Shown: positions 1 to 8,636, numbered from the stretch's first letter. The stretch: DNA of 21,650 bases from an uncultured Bacilli bacterium (GCA_905236085.1 CAJOOD010000165.1:1-21650); one strand, 5' to 3'. Notes: a model not told the origin generated them from the sequence alone. Made by a program: numbers and translations.

Positions 1-1498
1 GAAAAAAGAAAAGGTCACTCCTAAAGATTCCTTGATTGTAAGTTTAGAGAAATGTATCAATGATTTAACGATGTATTATCAATACGCCTTATCTACCGCG
101 GAAGGTAAAGAAGGGTTGGATTATTTTTCTTCTCGTCATCTAGATGCAAACATGAGAAAAAAATTCATGTTAGGCTACGCTTTTAAAGATGGGAAAAATA
201 CCGTTAAATATTTAGAAACCAAGGGCCATTCTTTAAAATCTATGGAGCAAATCGGTATCGCCACTGGAAGTGCGACTAATACGACATATTCTGATAAAAA
301 CGCTGGAAGAGTTATCTTCCCATTATGTAATGAATATGGACAAGTTATCGGTTTCTCCGCGAGACAATTAAAAAAGGATGGAACCGCTAAATATATTAAC
401 TCGCCTGAAACGCCTTTATTCCATAAATCTAAAGTATTATATAATTTTCATAACGCTAAAGATGCCGCGAAACACGAAGGCTACGTCTATGTTTTAGAAG
501 GCTTTATGGATGTCTATGCTTTAGAAAGAATTGGTATTCACTCCGCGGTGGCCTTAATGGGTACAGCCTTTACGGAAGATCACCTTAAAATGTTAAGAAG
601 TTTAGGAGTCGAATTAAGAATATGTTTAGATGGCGATAATCCTGGACAAGCCGCCGAGATGAAAATGATTAATCAGCTCAAAAAGAGCGGATTGAATTAT
701 CGCTTCGTGGATAATCAAGGTTCACCATATGATCCGGATGAAATATTAAACAATCAAGGGGAATTAGCCTTAAAAGAATATCTCAATAACCTTATTAATC
801 CTATTGATTTTATCTTTAAATATTATCGACAAAACGCTTCTTTATCCACAATGGATGATAGGAAGAAACTCGTGGCCTATTTCTTACCGATATTAGCCGC
901 GGTCGATTCCAGATTAGAATTAGAAGATTATTTGATTAAATTATCACAAGTGACTAAATTTGATGTTGAATCTTTAAGAACATTAGTCAAAGAAGAAAAA
1001 AATAAAAAGGGGAATGAATCAGCAAAAAATATCATTTCTAATTTCCACCCTGAAAGAAAAGCTATCAAGCGTTTTGCGCTCGCGGAAAGAGAAATATTAT
1101 ATTTCATGCTGAAAGATCCGATGGCTATCGAATTCTATGAAAATAGAGTGGAGGCCTTCTATGATGATATCTATCGTCGTATCGCTGATTATATCTTGGA
1201 ATATTATTCCACATTAAAGAATGTTGATATTTCCGGCGTCATATCGACCATTGAATCTAAAGATGACGCTAAAGCGGAAGAATTAATCAATGAAATAACG
1301 ATATTAAGCGAAGAAAAGAATCATCCCAAAGTGATCAGTAAAGATTATTTAGAAAATTGTTATCAAACCATAAATGAAGAAAAAGAAAAAATAAGTAAGA
1401 AAAACATTCTGGAGTCCTTGTTACAAGGTAAAAGCGAAATGGAAAAAGCAAAAATTATCTCCGAATGGAATTATAGAGAAGCTAAAAATAAAAAGTAG
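1..1498 (+). CDS. dnaG: DNA primase DnaG, 5' end outside window
   Basis: This is the primase that makes RNA primers for the replisome. The reading frame is already open at base 2 and has no plausible start in the window, so the N-terminal zinc-binding domain and roughly the first 100 residues lie upstream; the TTG at 32 is not a real start. Visible parts are the end of the N-terminal catalytic subdomain, a TOPRIM core with EGFMDV near 497-514 and the acidic motif LDGDNPG near 625-645 (relatives usually read DGDxAG, so the N-P pair is slightly unusual), then a helical C-terminal helicase-binding region from about base 1010 to the end. It is followed after 17 nt by rpoD, the classic primase-sigma order. 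Family assignment is secure; exact total length cannot be given. Confidence 0.95.
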   Translation, partial: KKEKVTPKDSLIVSLEKCINDLTMYYQYALSTAEGKEGLDYFSSRHLDANMRKKFMLGYAFKDGKNTVKYLETKGHSLKSMEQIGIATGSATNTTYSDKNAGRVIFPLCNEYGQVIGFSARQLKKDGTAKYINSPETPLFHKSKVLYNFHNAKDAAKHEGYVYVLEGFMDVYALERIGIHSAVALMGTAFTEDHLKMLRSLGVELRICLDGDNPGQAAEMKMINQLKKSGLNYRFVDNQGSPYDPDEILNNQGELALKEYLNNLINPIDFIFKYYRQNASLSTMDDRKKLVAYFLPILAAVDSRLELEDYLIKLSQVTKFDVESLRTLVKEEKNKKGNESAKNIISNFHPERKAIKRFALAEREILYFMLKDPMAIEFYENRVEAFYDDIYRRIADYILEYYSTLKNVDISGVISTIESKDDAKAEELINEITILSEEKNHPKVISKDYLENCYQTINEEKEKISKKNILESLLQGKSEMEKAKIISEWNYREAKNKK

Positions 1499-1515
1499 GA
1501 AGGAGCTTGGCTATT

Positions 1516-2766
1516 ATGGGAAGAAAGAAAAAGGAAGAAATTTTAGAAGAAGAGATTGAAGAAGAAGTCGAATTACCTGATGAAGATGTAGAAAAGAATG
1601 CGTTATTCGAAGAAATCAAATCCGATCTTTTAAAACACGCGAAGAAAAGTGGTAACACCATCGATATGTCAGATATTTATGATGCTTTATCACGTTTTGA
1701 TGTCGATGATGAGACAATTGAAAATTTAGAAAACTTCTTTAAAGATAATAAAGTCAAGGTCACCGATAGAGACGCTGAAGGAGAAGAAATTGATGAAACT
1801 AACATCAATTTAGATGAACCACTCGATGATGAATTCCTCGATGATGATATCGATGAAGATGAAGAAAGCGAAGTAGAAGATATCGATGATGATCATTTTG
1901 ACAATATTGTTGCAGGTGACGTCAAGGTTAATGACTCCGTGAAGATGTATCTAAAAGAAATCGGCCGTTATGAATTATTAAGACCAGAAGAAGAACCGAT
2001 TTTAGCCAAGAAGATTCTTGAAGGCGATGAAGAAGCTAGAGAAAGACTAATCAACGCTAATTTAAGATTAGTGGTCAATATCGCTAAACATTATGTCGGA
2101 CGTGGAATGCAATTCTTAGATTTAATCCAAGAAGGTAATCTCGGCCTCATGAAAGCGGTTGATAAATTTGATTACACTAAAGGTTATAAATTCTCTACCT
2201 ACGCTACATGGTGGATTAGACAAGCTATCACAAGAGCTATCGCTGATCAAGCTAGAACGATTAGAATTCCTGTTCATATGGTAGAAACCATCAACAAAAT
2301 CACCAGAGTTCAAAGACAATTAGTCCAAGAATTCGGCCGTGAACCTACCGCAGAAGAAATCGCTAAAGAATTAGACAATCCTCAATTAACTCCAAAAAGA
2401 ATTAGAGAAATTCAAAGAATCGCCATGGAACCAGTATCTTTAGAAACCCCAATCGGTGAAGAAGATGATTCCCACTTAGGTGATTTTATTGAAGATAAGG
2501 AAAGCAAATCTCCAAATGATTTCACTACTGATCAATTATTAAGAGAACAATTATTCTCTGTCTTAGAAGAACTCACTCCAAGAGAAGAAAAAGTTATCCG
2601 TCTAAGATATGGACTAGATGACAATAGACCAAGAACCTTAGAGGAAGTCGGCCGAGAATTTAACGTTACCCGTGAACGTATTAGACAAATCGAAGCCAAA
2701 GCCATCAAAAAATTAAGACACCCGACGAGAATTAAACGTTTAGGTGATTATGGAGGCAAACAATAA
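1516..2766 (+). CDS. rpoD: Primary RNA polymerase sigma factor (SigA/RpoD)
   Basis: This is the housekeeping sigma factor that directs RNA polymerase to -10/-35 promoters. It has an N-terminal region 1.1-like helical part, a strongly acidic linker (many D/E around bases 1780-1900), region 1.2 (SVKMYLKEIGRYELL), region 2 with GRGMQFLDLIQEGN and YATWWIRQAITRAI, region 3, a sigma-finger (GEEDDSHLGDF) and region 4.2 (VTRERIRQIEAKAIKKLR). Contact residues equivalent to E. coli Q437, T440, H455, E458, R584 and E585 are all present. The frame can be extended to a TTG at 1507, but the ribosome-binding site AAGGAG (1500-1505) leaves only one base before that TTG, while ATG 1516 sits 10 nt downstream, so I chose 1516 (416 aa). 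It lies between dnaG and a second sigma gene, probably in one operon. Confidence 0.96.
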   Translation: MGRKKKEEILEEEIEEEVELPDEDVEKNALFEEIKSDLLKHAKKSGNTIDMSDIYDALSRFDVDDETIENLENFFKDNKVKVTDRDAEGEEIDETNINLDEPLDDEFLDDDIDEDEESEVEDIDDDHFDNIVAGDVKVNDSVKMYLKEIGRYELLRPEEEPILAKKILEGDEEARERLINANLRLVVNIAKHYVGRGMQFLDLIQEGNLGLMKAVDKFDYTKGYKFSTYATWWIRQAITRAIADQARTIRIPVHMVETINKITRVQRQLVQEFGREPTAEEIAKELDNPQLTPKRIREIQRIAMEPVSLETPIGEEDDSHLGDFIEDKESKSPNDFTTDQLLREQLFSVLEELTPREEKVIRLRYGLDDNRPRTLEEVGREFNVTRERIRQIEAKAIKKLRHPTRIKRLGDYGGKQ

Positions 2767-2772
2767 TATTTA

Positions 2773-3855
2773 ATGGATAAAGATCAAGAACTAATTTTAT
2801 CTAATATTAAACAAGAACTTCTTAATAAAGCAAAAAGATCACATTCCATCGAACAAAAAGACATCTACGCGGCCATTGAAGAATATGAGCCAAGTGATGA
2901 ATTAGTGGAAGATTTGATGAATTTCTTCCTCGAAAACAAGATTATTGTTATCGATGAAGCTGATGATATCCGCGATTATTCTAAAGAAGATAAAAATCTT
3001 ATCGATGAATCGTTTTTAAATATATCTTCTGGCGAAAGAGGCGATAATTTTGATTCGGTTAAAGTTTATTTTGATGACATCAAGAAATATCGTTTATTAA
3101 CCAGCGATGAAGAAAAGGAATTATCTAAATTAGCCTCAGAAGGAAATAGTGAAGCTAAAGATAAATTGATAAATTCCAATCTGAGATTAGTCGCTAATAT
3201 CGCTAAAGGATATCGAGGAAGAGGGATGCAATATCTTGATATCATTCAAGAGGGTAACATCGGCCTTATCCATGCAGCGGAGAAATTTGATTACACACGT
3301 GGTTATCGTTTTTCCACTTATGCCACATGGTGGATTAGACAATCCATTCAACGCGCCTTATACGATAATGATTGTCTCATTAGAATGCCGCAAAACATCA
3401 ATCTCGAAATCAATAAATTAAATCGAGCGAAAAAAGATTTAACGCAAAGCTTATTAAGAGAACCGACTTATCAAGAAATCGCTAAAGAATTAGGCGAAGG
3501 ATATGATGAGAACAGAGTTAAAAATATCAGCATGTATGCGAAGAATTTAAATATCAAATCATTAAACGATTCCGTTAAAGGCGAAGATATCGAATATGGT
3601 GATTTCTTTGCTTCGGATGAATTATCTCCCGCGGAATACGCTAGTGAGATCGATGATATAGAAAAATTACACGAAGCCTTAGAGATATTAGCTCCTCAAG
3701 AAAAAGATGTTTTGTCTAAATATTTTGGTTTAGATGGGCAAAAAAGATATACTTTAGAAGAGATAGGTCGAGAACATATCTTAACCAAAGAAAGAATTAG
3801 ACAAATCAAAGAGAAAGCTTTATTGAAATTAAAAGCCCATTATGGAGAAAAATGA
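2773..3855 (+). CDS. Second RpoD-like sigma factor, tandem paralogue
   Basis: This 360-residue protein is alignable to the upstream RpoD over its whole length: an N-terminal region 1.1-like segment, a shorter acidic linker, region 1.2 (SVKVYFDDIKKYRLL), region 2 (GRGMQYLDIIQEGN, YATWWIRQ), region 3, a finger (GEDIEYGDF) and region 4.2 (LTKERIRQIKEKALLKL). It should therefore bind core polymerase as an alternative (group 2-like) sigma factor. Several promoter contacts differ: the T440 equivalent is Gln193, H455 is Asn208, E458 is Leu211 and R584 is Lys339, so its promoter preference is probably altered. It starts 6 nt after rpoD with no close Shine-Dalgarno (GGAGG at 2752-2756 is 16 nt away), suggesting coupled, weak translation. 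Its end overlaps trmK by ATGA. Gene duplication of rpoD is the simplest origin; no matching named sigma factor is recognised. Confidence 0.9.
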   Translation: MDKDQELILSNIKQELLNKAKRSHSIEQKDIYAAIEEYEPSDELVEDLMNFFLENKIIVIDEADDIRDYSKEDKNLIDESFLNISSGERGDNFDSVKVYFDDIKKYRLLTSDEEKELSKLASEGNSEAKDKLINSNLRLVANIAKGYRGRGMQYLDIIQEGNIGLIHAAEKFDYTRGYRFSTYATWWIRQSIQRALYDNDCLIRMPQNINLEINKLNRAKKDLTQSLLREPTYQEIAKELGEGYDENRVKNISMYAKNLNIKSLNDSVKGEDIEYGDFFASDELSPAEYASEIDDIEKLHEALEILAPQEKDVLSKYFGLDGQKRYTLEEIGREHILTKERIRQIKEKALLKLKAHYGEK

Positions 3856-4520
3856 AATTATCTAAGCGCTTAGAAACCATCTACGAATTAGTCCCTCAGG
3901 GGACTTTTTGCGCCGATATAGGAGCGGATCATGGTAAATTAATCATCTCTTTAGCGGAAAACAATATTTCTATATCCTCTTTAGCGGTGGAAAATAAGAT
4001 TGGTCCATTTAAAAGATTAAAAGAAAATATCTCTAAATCCAAGGCTAAAGATAAAATCAAAGCTATATTAAGCGATGGGATTAAAGATATCGATGATAAT
4101 ATCGATACTCTTATTATCGCTGGGATGGGTGGAGATTTAATTATTAATATATTAAATAAGGATAAAGATAAATTAGCTAATATCAAATATATCATCGTGG
4201 ACGCTCATACCAATTCTAATAAATTAAGAAGATATTTAAATGAATTATCTTTTACCATCTTAGAAGAAAAAATTGTCTATGAAGCTCATATATTCTATGA
4301 AATAATCAAATTAGAAAGAAGAGATAAAAAACAAGACCTAGATGAACTAGACATCAAATTCGGTCCGATATTAAGAAAAAGAAAAGATGATTTATTTATC
4401 AAAAAATATCAATTAATTGATGAAAAGATTTTAGAATTATTAAATAATAAAGATAAATTAGGGGAAGTAAGAAGCAAAGAATTAATCAGGGAACATGAAA
4501 TGATTAAGGAGGTTTTATGA
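3852..4520 (+). CDS. trmK: tRNA (adenine-22-N1)-methyltransferase TrmK
   Basis: This 222-residue Rossmann-fold SAM-dependent methyltransferase matches the TrmK/YqfN family, which makes m1A22 in tRNA. It shows the SAM-binding motif FCADIGADHGKL near residue 19 and the family signature IIAGMGGDLI near residue 89; the C-terminal third is charged and helical, as in the family (B. subtilis TrmK is of similar size). It overlaps the upstream sigma gene by 4 nt and the downstream Nif3 gene by 4 nt (both ATGA), so it is translationally coupled. The order sigA-trmK-nif3 is conserved in Bacillota, which supports the call. Confidence 0.92.
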   Translation: MKLSKRLETIYELVPQGTFCADIGADHGKLIISLAENNISISSLAVENKIGPFKRLKENISKSKAKDKIKAILSDGIKDIDDNIDTLIIAGMGGDLIINILNKDKDKLANIKYIIVDAHTNSNKLRRYLNELSFTILEEKIVYEAHIFYEIIKLERRDKKQDLDELDIKFGPILRKRKDDLFIKKYQLIDEKILELLNNKDKLGEVRSKELIREHEMIKEVL

Positions 4521-5287
4521 ACACTAAAATATTATTAAAGAAATTAGCCAAACGCTTTCCAAAAAGAATCGCTAAAGATAATCACGACCGTGTTGGCCTT
4601 ATGGCGGGTAAACTTCCAGAAGAAGTACATAAAATCTTATTATGTTTAGATTTTGATGATGAAGTCATGGCCAAAGCTAAAGAATTTCAGCCTGATTTGA
4701 TTCTTACTCATCATCCGTTTATCTTTGGAACTAGGGCTTTTGTCTTAGCACACGACCAAATCAAAAAGAATCTATATGATAGAATACTCGCTAATAATAT
4801 GTGTGTTTATTCCATGCACACCAATTTTGATACCGGTAAAGGTGGAATGAATGATGCTCTTGCTAATAGGTTGGGGCTAATTAATATCTATGCACCGATG
4901 AAAGATCCGATGATGAGAATTGGATATTTAAAAGAAGCGATGCCTATTGAAGAATTTGCTAAGAAAGTAAAACATGACTTCAATGTGAATTATGGTTTAT
5001 TAGTTAAAGGCAATGAAAAATTAATCCACAAAGTAGGAATTATTGGTGGAGGAGGTTCTAGAAGAGTCTTTATCGCTAATGATGAGGGATGTGATATCTT
5101 TATTTCTGGTGATGCTCCACATTATGTAAGAAGAGATTGCATTAATTACGGTATCAATTATTTAGACATGCCACATGAAATAGAAAAAATCTTCATGCCC
5201 ACCATGAAGGAAATATTATTAGGATATGATGAGACTTTAGACATTCTTATCGTTGATCACGAAAAAGAACCAATCATCATCCAATAA
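4517..5287 (+). CDS. Nif3-family (DUF34) metal-binding protein, YqfO-like
   Basis: This 256-residue member of the Nif3/DUF34 family corresponds to B. subtilis YqfO but lacks its inserted PII-like domain, so it is the short form like E. coli YbgI. Metal-ligand motifs are visible: LTHHPFIF near residue 63, the SMHTNFDTGKGG stretch near residue 95, and HEIEK near residue 220, whose Glu three residues after His fits the Bacillota form. The biochemical function of the family is not settled; a GTP cyclohydrolase-like or metal-chaperone role has been proposed. The start at ATG 4517 has a good ribosome-binding site (AAGGAGG, 4506-4512) and overlaps trmK by 4 nt. It ends at the exact base before the ispH stop on the opposite strand. 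Confidence 0.9.
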   Translation: MNTKILLKKLAKRFPKRIAKDNHDRVGLMAGKLPEEVHKILLCLDFDDEVMAKAKEFQPDLILTHHPFIFGTRAFVLAHDQIKKNLYDRILANNMCVYSMHTNFDTGKGGMNDALANRLGLINIYAPMKDPMMRIGYLKEAMPIEEFAKKVKHDFNVNYGLLVKGNEKLIHKVGIIGGGGSRRVFIANDEGCDIFISGDAPHYVRRDCINYGINYLDMPHEIEKIFMPTMKEILLGYDETLDILIVDHEKEPIIIQ

Positions 5288-6154
5288 TCATTTATTCAAA
5301 TAATCATAGACACGTTGAATGATTTCATCAGGAGTAGAAGTTCCAGATGTAATAGCGATGTGTCTTTTATTTTGATAGGGAATATTTATTAGATCGTTTT
5401 CATCTTTAATGATATAAGAAGCGATATTAGGATGGGTGTAATTAGCGATTTCTAATAGCCTTTTAGTATTCGATGATTTATTAGAACCAACGATTAATAA
5501 CATATCAATATCATCCGCTAAATTCTTAATGCAATCCTGACGGAATCTAGTGGCATTGCATATCTCATTAGCGATTCTCGACTTAGGGAAATGAGATAAT
5601 ATATCTTTATGAATCTCATTTAAATCAATATAATTCAAAGTTGTTTGATTTGCGACAAAAGGGGATGTATCAGTAATTAATTGGTAGTTATTTAGTAGAT
5701 TATTATCAAATAATATGACATTCTTACCAATGGATTCAACAGCGTAAGATTCAGGATGATTCTTAATTCCGATATATATTACTTGATGCTGAGCTTTTAA
5801 TTCATTTTTAATGATCTTTATATTGTTTTTTACGATTGGACAAACTGCATCATAGATGATTAAGCCCTTATTTTTAGCGATGGTGTCTAATCTTTCATCA
5901 TGTCCATGCGCGGTAAAGATAAGAATATCGCCTTGATGAAGCTTATTAATCTCCTTTTCATATTCTAAAGGCGAGACATCAATAGTAATAATACCTAGAT
6001 TACTTAATTCTTTTATGACATGTTCATTATGAACAAGCATTCCTAAAATATAGATATTTCTATCTTTATTTTCTTCTTTAATCTTTTTAGCCATGACAAT
6101 GGCGCTTCTAACACCAAAGCAATAGCCATGGGGGTTTAATATTTCGACTTCCAT
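5288..6154 (-). CDS. ispH: 4-hydroxy-3-methylbut-2-enyl diphosphate reductase IspH (LytB)
   Basis: IspH is the last enzyme of the MEP pathway; it reduces HMBPP to IPP and DMAPP with an iron-sulfur cluster. The 288-residue protein is of usual length and has the three cluster cysteines Cys12 (GYCFGV), Cys105 (AVCPIV) and Cys199 (EICNAT), the histidines in VHNEHV (His42), TAHGH (His83) and KNHPE (His133), the catalytic Glu135 and the SGTSTPDE motif near the C terminus. The start MEVEIL matches the family, but there is no Shine-Dalgarno before it, and an extended -10-like motif lies just upstream, so the mRNA may be leaderless. It is convergent with the Nif3 gene without a gap and divergent from the DEAD helicase. 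This neighbourhood (trmK-nif3-ispH-cshB) exists in B. subtilis, although there all genes share one strand. Confidence 0.96.
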   Translation of the reverse strand: MEVEILNPHGYCFGVRSAIVMAKKIKEENKDRNIYILGMLVHNEHVIKELSNLGIITIDVSPLEYEKEINKLHQGDILIFTAHGHDERLDTIAKNKGLIIYDAVCPIVKNNIKIIKNELKAQHQVIYIGIKNHPESYAVESIGKNVILFDNNLLNNYQLITDTSPFVANQTTLNYIDLNEIHKDILSHFPKSRIANEICNATRFRQDCIKNLADDIDMLLIVGSNKSSNTKRLLEIANYTHPNIASYIIKDENDLINIPYQNKRHIAITSGTSTPDEIIQRVYDYLNK

Positions 6155-6160
6155 GCGCTT

Positions 6161-6169
6161 ATTTTAGCA
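6161..6169 (-). promoter_or_regulatory. Extended -10 element of ispH, leaderless geometry
   Basis: On the minus strand the sequence reads TGC-TAAAAT followed by AAGCGC and the ispH ATG. TG one base before the hexamer is the extended -10 signature. A start site 6 nt after the hexamer would be the A of ATG (6154). No good -35 and no ribosome-binding site is seen. This is a pattern-based prediction. Confidence 0.45.
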
Positions 6170-6200
6170 CAATTTACTTAATTTAAAATTGAAACTCTAA

Positions 6201-6206
6201 TATAAT
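6201..6206 (+). promoter_or_regulatory. Possible -10 hexamer upstream of the DEAD helicase
   Basis: There is a perfect TATAAT, but no convincing -35 at 16-18 nt. A start about 6213 would cut into the ribosome-binding site AAGGCGGTG (6208-6216), so this hexamer may be a chance AT-rich match. TTGAAA at 6189-6194 is too close to serve as its -35. Confidence 0.2.
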
Positions 6207-6221
6207 TAAGGCGGTGATGTT

Positions 6222-7574
6222 ATGAAATTTAGATCTTATGCTTTAAATGATAAATTATTAGAGGCTTTAAAAAGCCTAGGATATGATGATTGTACTCCCG
6301 TACAAGATTTAGTCATACCTCAAGTATTAAAAAACAAAAACCTATTTGTTCAAAGTGAGACTGGTAGCGGTAAAACCCATGCTTTCTTAGTCCCTATTTT
6401 AAATAAAATAGATACTTCTAAAGACTTTTTACAAGCTCTTATTATTTCTCCTACTAGAGAATTAGCGGCCCAGACTTATGAATTCGCTAACGCATTTAAG
6501 AAATATTTTAAGAACTTAAAAGTTAAATTATTAGTGGGTGGGGCGCAGCGAAGTGATGACGAATCATTATTAAATAACGCTCCTCATATCCTCATTGGTA
6601 CACCTGGTAGATTAAATGATGTGATGATTAAAAATTCATATCTTAAAGTCTCAGAATTAAGAACAGTAGTCATAGATGAAGCCGATATGTGTCTAGAAAT
6701 GGGCTTCTTTAATGATGTTCATCAATTAATATTAGCTTCTAAAAACCATCAGATATTAGTTTTCTCTGCAACATATTCTAAACAATTAGAAAACGATTTA
6801 AGAAAATATATCGAAGCGGACGCTATTATTAAAGTTGGTGAAGGTGAGACTTCAAATAATGTTAGACATTATGCGATTGATAAGAAACATTTCGATAAAA
6901 ACGAAGTAGTGGTCAAATTTATTCAAAATTATAAGCCATATTTCCTATTGATATTTTGCTCATTAAAAAATGATGTTAATACTCTTTATAAATATCTTCT
7001 TGCTAATGGCCTAAAAGCGGGAATCATTCATGGAGATTTGGAATCTCGAGAAAGAAAATCCATGATGAAAAGAATTAAGAACCAAGAATTTAATGTTGTG
7101 GTCTGTTCTGATATGGCGGCGCGTGGAATGGATATTAAAGACGTATCCACAGTTTTAAATTATGATTTACCAAATAATATCGAATTCTATTTCCATCGGG
7201 CAGGTAGAACTGGAAGATATCATAATATCGGTGAATGTTATACCTTATATAATGTCGATGAGATACAAGGCATTAATAAATTAAAAGAATTAGGGGTTAA
7301 ATTCTCTTGGATCGCCTTAAAAGGTGGAGAATTTGTTAATGTTGATGAGATGTCAAAAAAGAAAAAGAAAGTCATCTCAAAAGAAAAACAAGAATTAAAC
7401 GAAAAAATTAGGATTGAAACTAACAAAGTTAGGAGCAAGAAAGTTAAACCTAATTATAAAAAGAAAATCAAAGAAGTGGCCGAGAAGGTCAAAAGACAAC
7501 ATAAAAGAGAAATAATAAGAAAAGATATCCGCCGCCAAAGAGTGGAAAGATATAAAAGCGAAGGTAAAAAATAA
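6222..7574 (+). CDS. cshB: DEAD-box ATP-dependent RNA helicase, CshB-like
   Basis: This 450-residue DEAD-box helicase is expected to remodel RNA in ribosome assembly, mRNA decay or cold adaptation. Motifs appear in order: a Q motif near residues 15-28, motif I SETGSGKT (near 46), Ia PTREL, GTPGR, motif II DEAD (near 152), III SAT, and in the second RecA domain ARGMD and HRAGRTGR (motif VI). About 75 C-terminal residues are rich in Lys/Arg and lack a recognisable domain, probably an RNA-binding tail. The symbol rests on position next to ispH/nif3, as for B. subtilis cshB (yqfR), and on similar length; another Csh subtype is possible. ATG 6222 has a ribosome-binding site (AAGGCGGTG). Its stop directly abuts the ispG stop on the other strand. 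Confidence 0.88.
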   Translation: MKFRSYALNDKLLEALKSLGYDDCTPVQDLVIPQVLKNKNLFVQSETGSGKTHAFLVPILNKIDTSKDFLQALIISPTRELAAQTYEFANAFKKYFKNLKVKLLVGGAQRSDDESLLNNAPHILIGTPGRLNDVMIKNSYLKVSELRTVVIDEADMCLEMGFFNDVHQLILASKNHQILVFSATYSKQLENDLRKYIEADAIIKVGEGETSNNVRHYAIDKKHFDKNEVVVKFIQNYKPYFLLIFCSLKNDVNTLYKYLLANGLKAGIIHGDLESRERKSMMKRIKNQEFNVVVCSDMAARGMDIKDVSTVLNYDLPNNIEFYFHRAGRTGRYHNIGECYTLYNVDEIQGINKLKELGVKFSWIALKGGEFVNVDEMSKKKKKVISKEKQELNEKIRIETNKVRSKKVKPNYKKKIKEVAEKVKRQHKREIIRKDIRRQRVERYKSEGKK

Positions 7575-8630
7575 TTAGAATTTATTTATTTCATCTATCA
7601 GTGCTTGAAGGGCTTCTTCTTCAGGCACTTTTTTAATAATCTTATCTTTTTTAAAGATGACCCATTCATGTTTACCACCGGCAATACCTATATCCGCGTT
7701 TTTAGCCTCGCCTGGTCCATTGACCACGCAACCCATCACCGCGACATGAATCGGTTTATTAATCTTTTCTAAATAATTAAGAACATTTCTAGATAAGGCT
7801 TCGACATCAACCTGTGTTCTACCACAAGTTGGACAGGACACAATAGTGGGATAATTAGGATATAATCCGACATCATGGAGTAATCTTTTCGCAGCGATAA
7901 CTTCATCTTTAGGATCGCCTGATATCGATATTCTTATCGTATCGCCTATTCCCTCTAATAATAATGGGGCTAGACCAGCGGTGCTTCTAATTAGAGATAT
8001 CTCTTTAGTTCCAGCCTCAGTAATACCTAGATGTAAAGGATAATGAGGGAATCTTTTAGAAGCGAGACGATAAGCTTCCACGGTTTCTAATACATTAGAA
8101 CCTTTTAAAGAGATAACAATATCTTTAAAATCATATTTTTCTAAGATAGAGACATGCTTTTCCGCGGACTTAACCATCTCTTTCGCACTATAAAGATGAG
8201 AATAATCATGAATAGAAGTATCTAAAGAACCAGAATTAACCCCGATTCTAATGGGGATATGTTTTTCTTTAGCCTTATTAACCACGGCGATAACATTTTC
8301 TTCCTTACCGATATTACCGGGATTGATTCTAATCGCATCGCATCCCTCATCCATACATATCAAAGCGAATTTATAATTAAAGTGGATATCGCAGACTAAA
8401 GGGATAGATATTAATTCTTTAATCTTATGGATGGAATAGGCATCTTCTTCATCAAGAATAGATACCCGCATAATATCCACACCTAAAGCGGTTAATTCGT
8501 TAATTTGATTTGCTACTTCTAAATAATTAGAAGTCTTGATATTACACATCGATTGGATTAAAACCTTGTTAGAACCCCCGATAGTAATATTACCTATTTT
8601 GATTTTTTTGGTCTCTTCTCGTCTATTCAT
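7575..8630 (-). CDS. ispG: (E)-4-hydroxy-3-methylbut-2-enyl-diphosphate synthase IspG (GcpE)
   Basis: IspG performs the step before IspH in the MEP pathway, converting MEcPP to HMBPP with a 4Fe-4S cluster. The 351-residue protein is the short bacterial form: a TIM barrel from the N terminus (IGNITIGGSNKVLIQSM), then the cluster domain with Cys266 and Cys269 (SCPTCGRTQ), Cys301 (MGCVVNGPGE) and Glu308. Where many homologues read QSMTNT, this one has QSMCNI. The start MNRREETKK fits the family, yet there is no Shine-Dalgarno, and a TAGAAT hexamer ends 6 nt before ATG, as at ispH. It is convergent with the DEAD helicase with no spacer, and in B. subtilis ispG lies in the same wider chromosomal region. 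Confidence 0.96.
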   Translation of the reverse strand: MNRREETKKIKIGNITIGGSNKVLIQSMCNIKTSNYLEVANQINELTALGVDIMRVSILDEEDAYSIHKIKELISIPLVCDIHFNYKFALICMDEGCDAIRINPGNIGKEENVIAVVNKAKEKHIPIRIGVNSGSLDTSIHDYSHLYSAKEMVKSAEKHVSILEKYDFKDIVISLKGSNVLETVEAYRLASKRFPHYPLHLGITEAGTKEISLIRSTAGLAPLLLEGIGDTIRISISGDPKDEVIAAKRLLHDVGLYPNYPTIVSCPTCGRTQVDVEALSRNVLNYLEKINKPIHVAVMGCVVNGPGEAKNADIGIAGGKHEWVIFKKDKIIKKVPEEEALQALIDEINKF

Positions 8631-8636
8631 ATCTTT

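Noticed and set aside
32..34. TTG as the start of dnaG
   Set aside because: The frame is open to the left edge, the encoded residues match the interior of primase, and no ribosome-binding site precedes it.
1507..1515. TTG start three codons upstream for rpoD
   Set aside because: The ribosome-binding site AAGGAG ends one base before it; ATG 1516 has workable spacing.
2122..2319. Minus-strand open frames inside rpoD, trmK, nadE, efp, parE, parC and yqeH
   Set aside because: They overlap strongly conserved genes, have no recognisable domains or ribosome-binding sites, and are explained by codon bias in low-GC DNA.
5160..5190. Loss of the last metal-ligand glutamate in the Nif3 protein
   Set aside because: Compared with E. 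coli YbgI the Glu seems displaced (HEIEK), but a Glu three residues after His fits the Bacillota YqfO form, so the site is probably intact.
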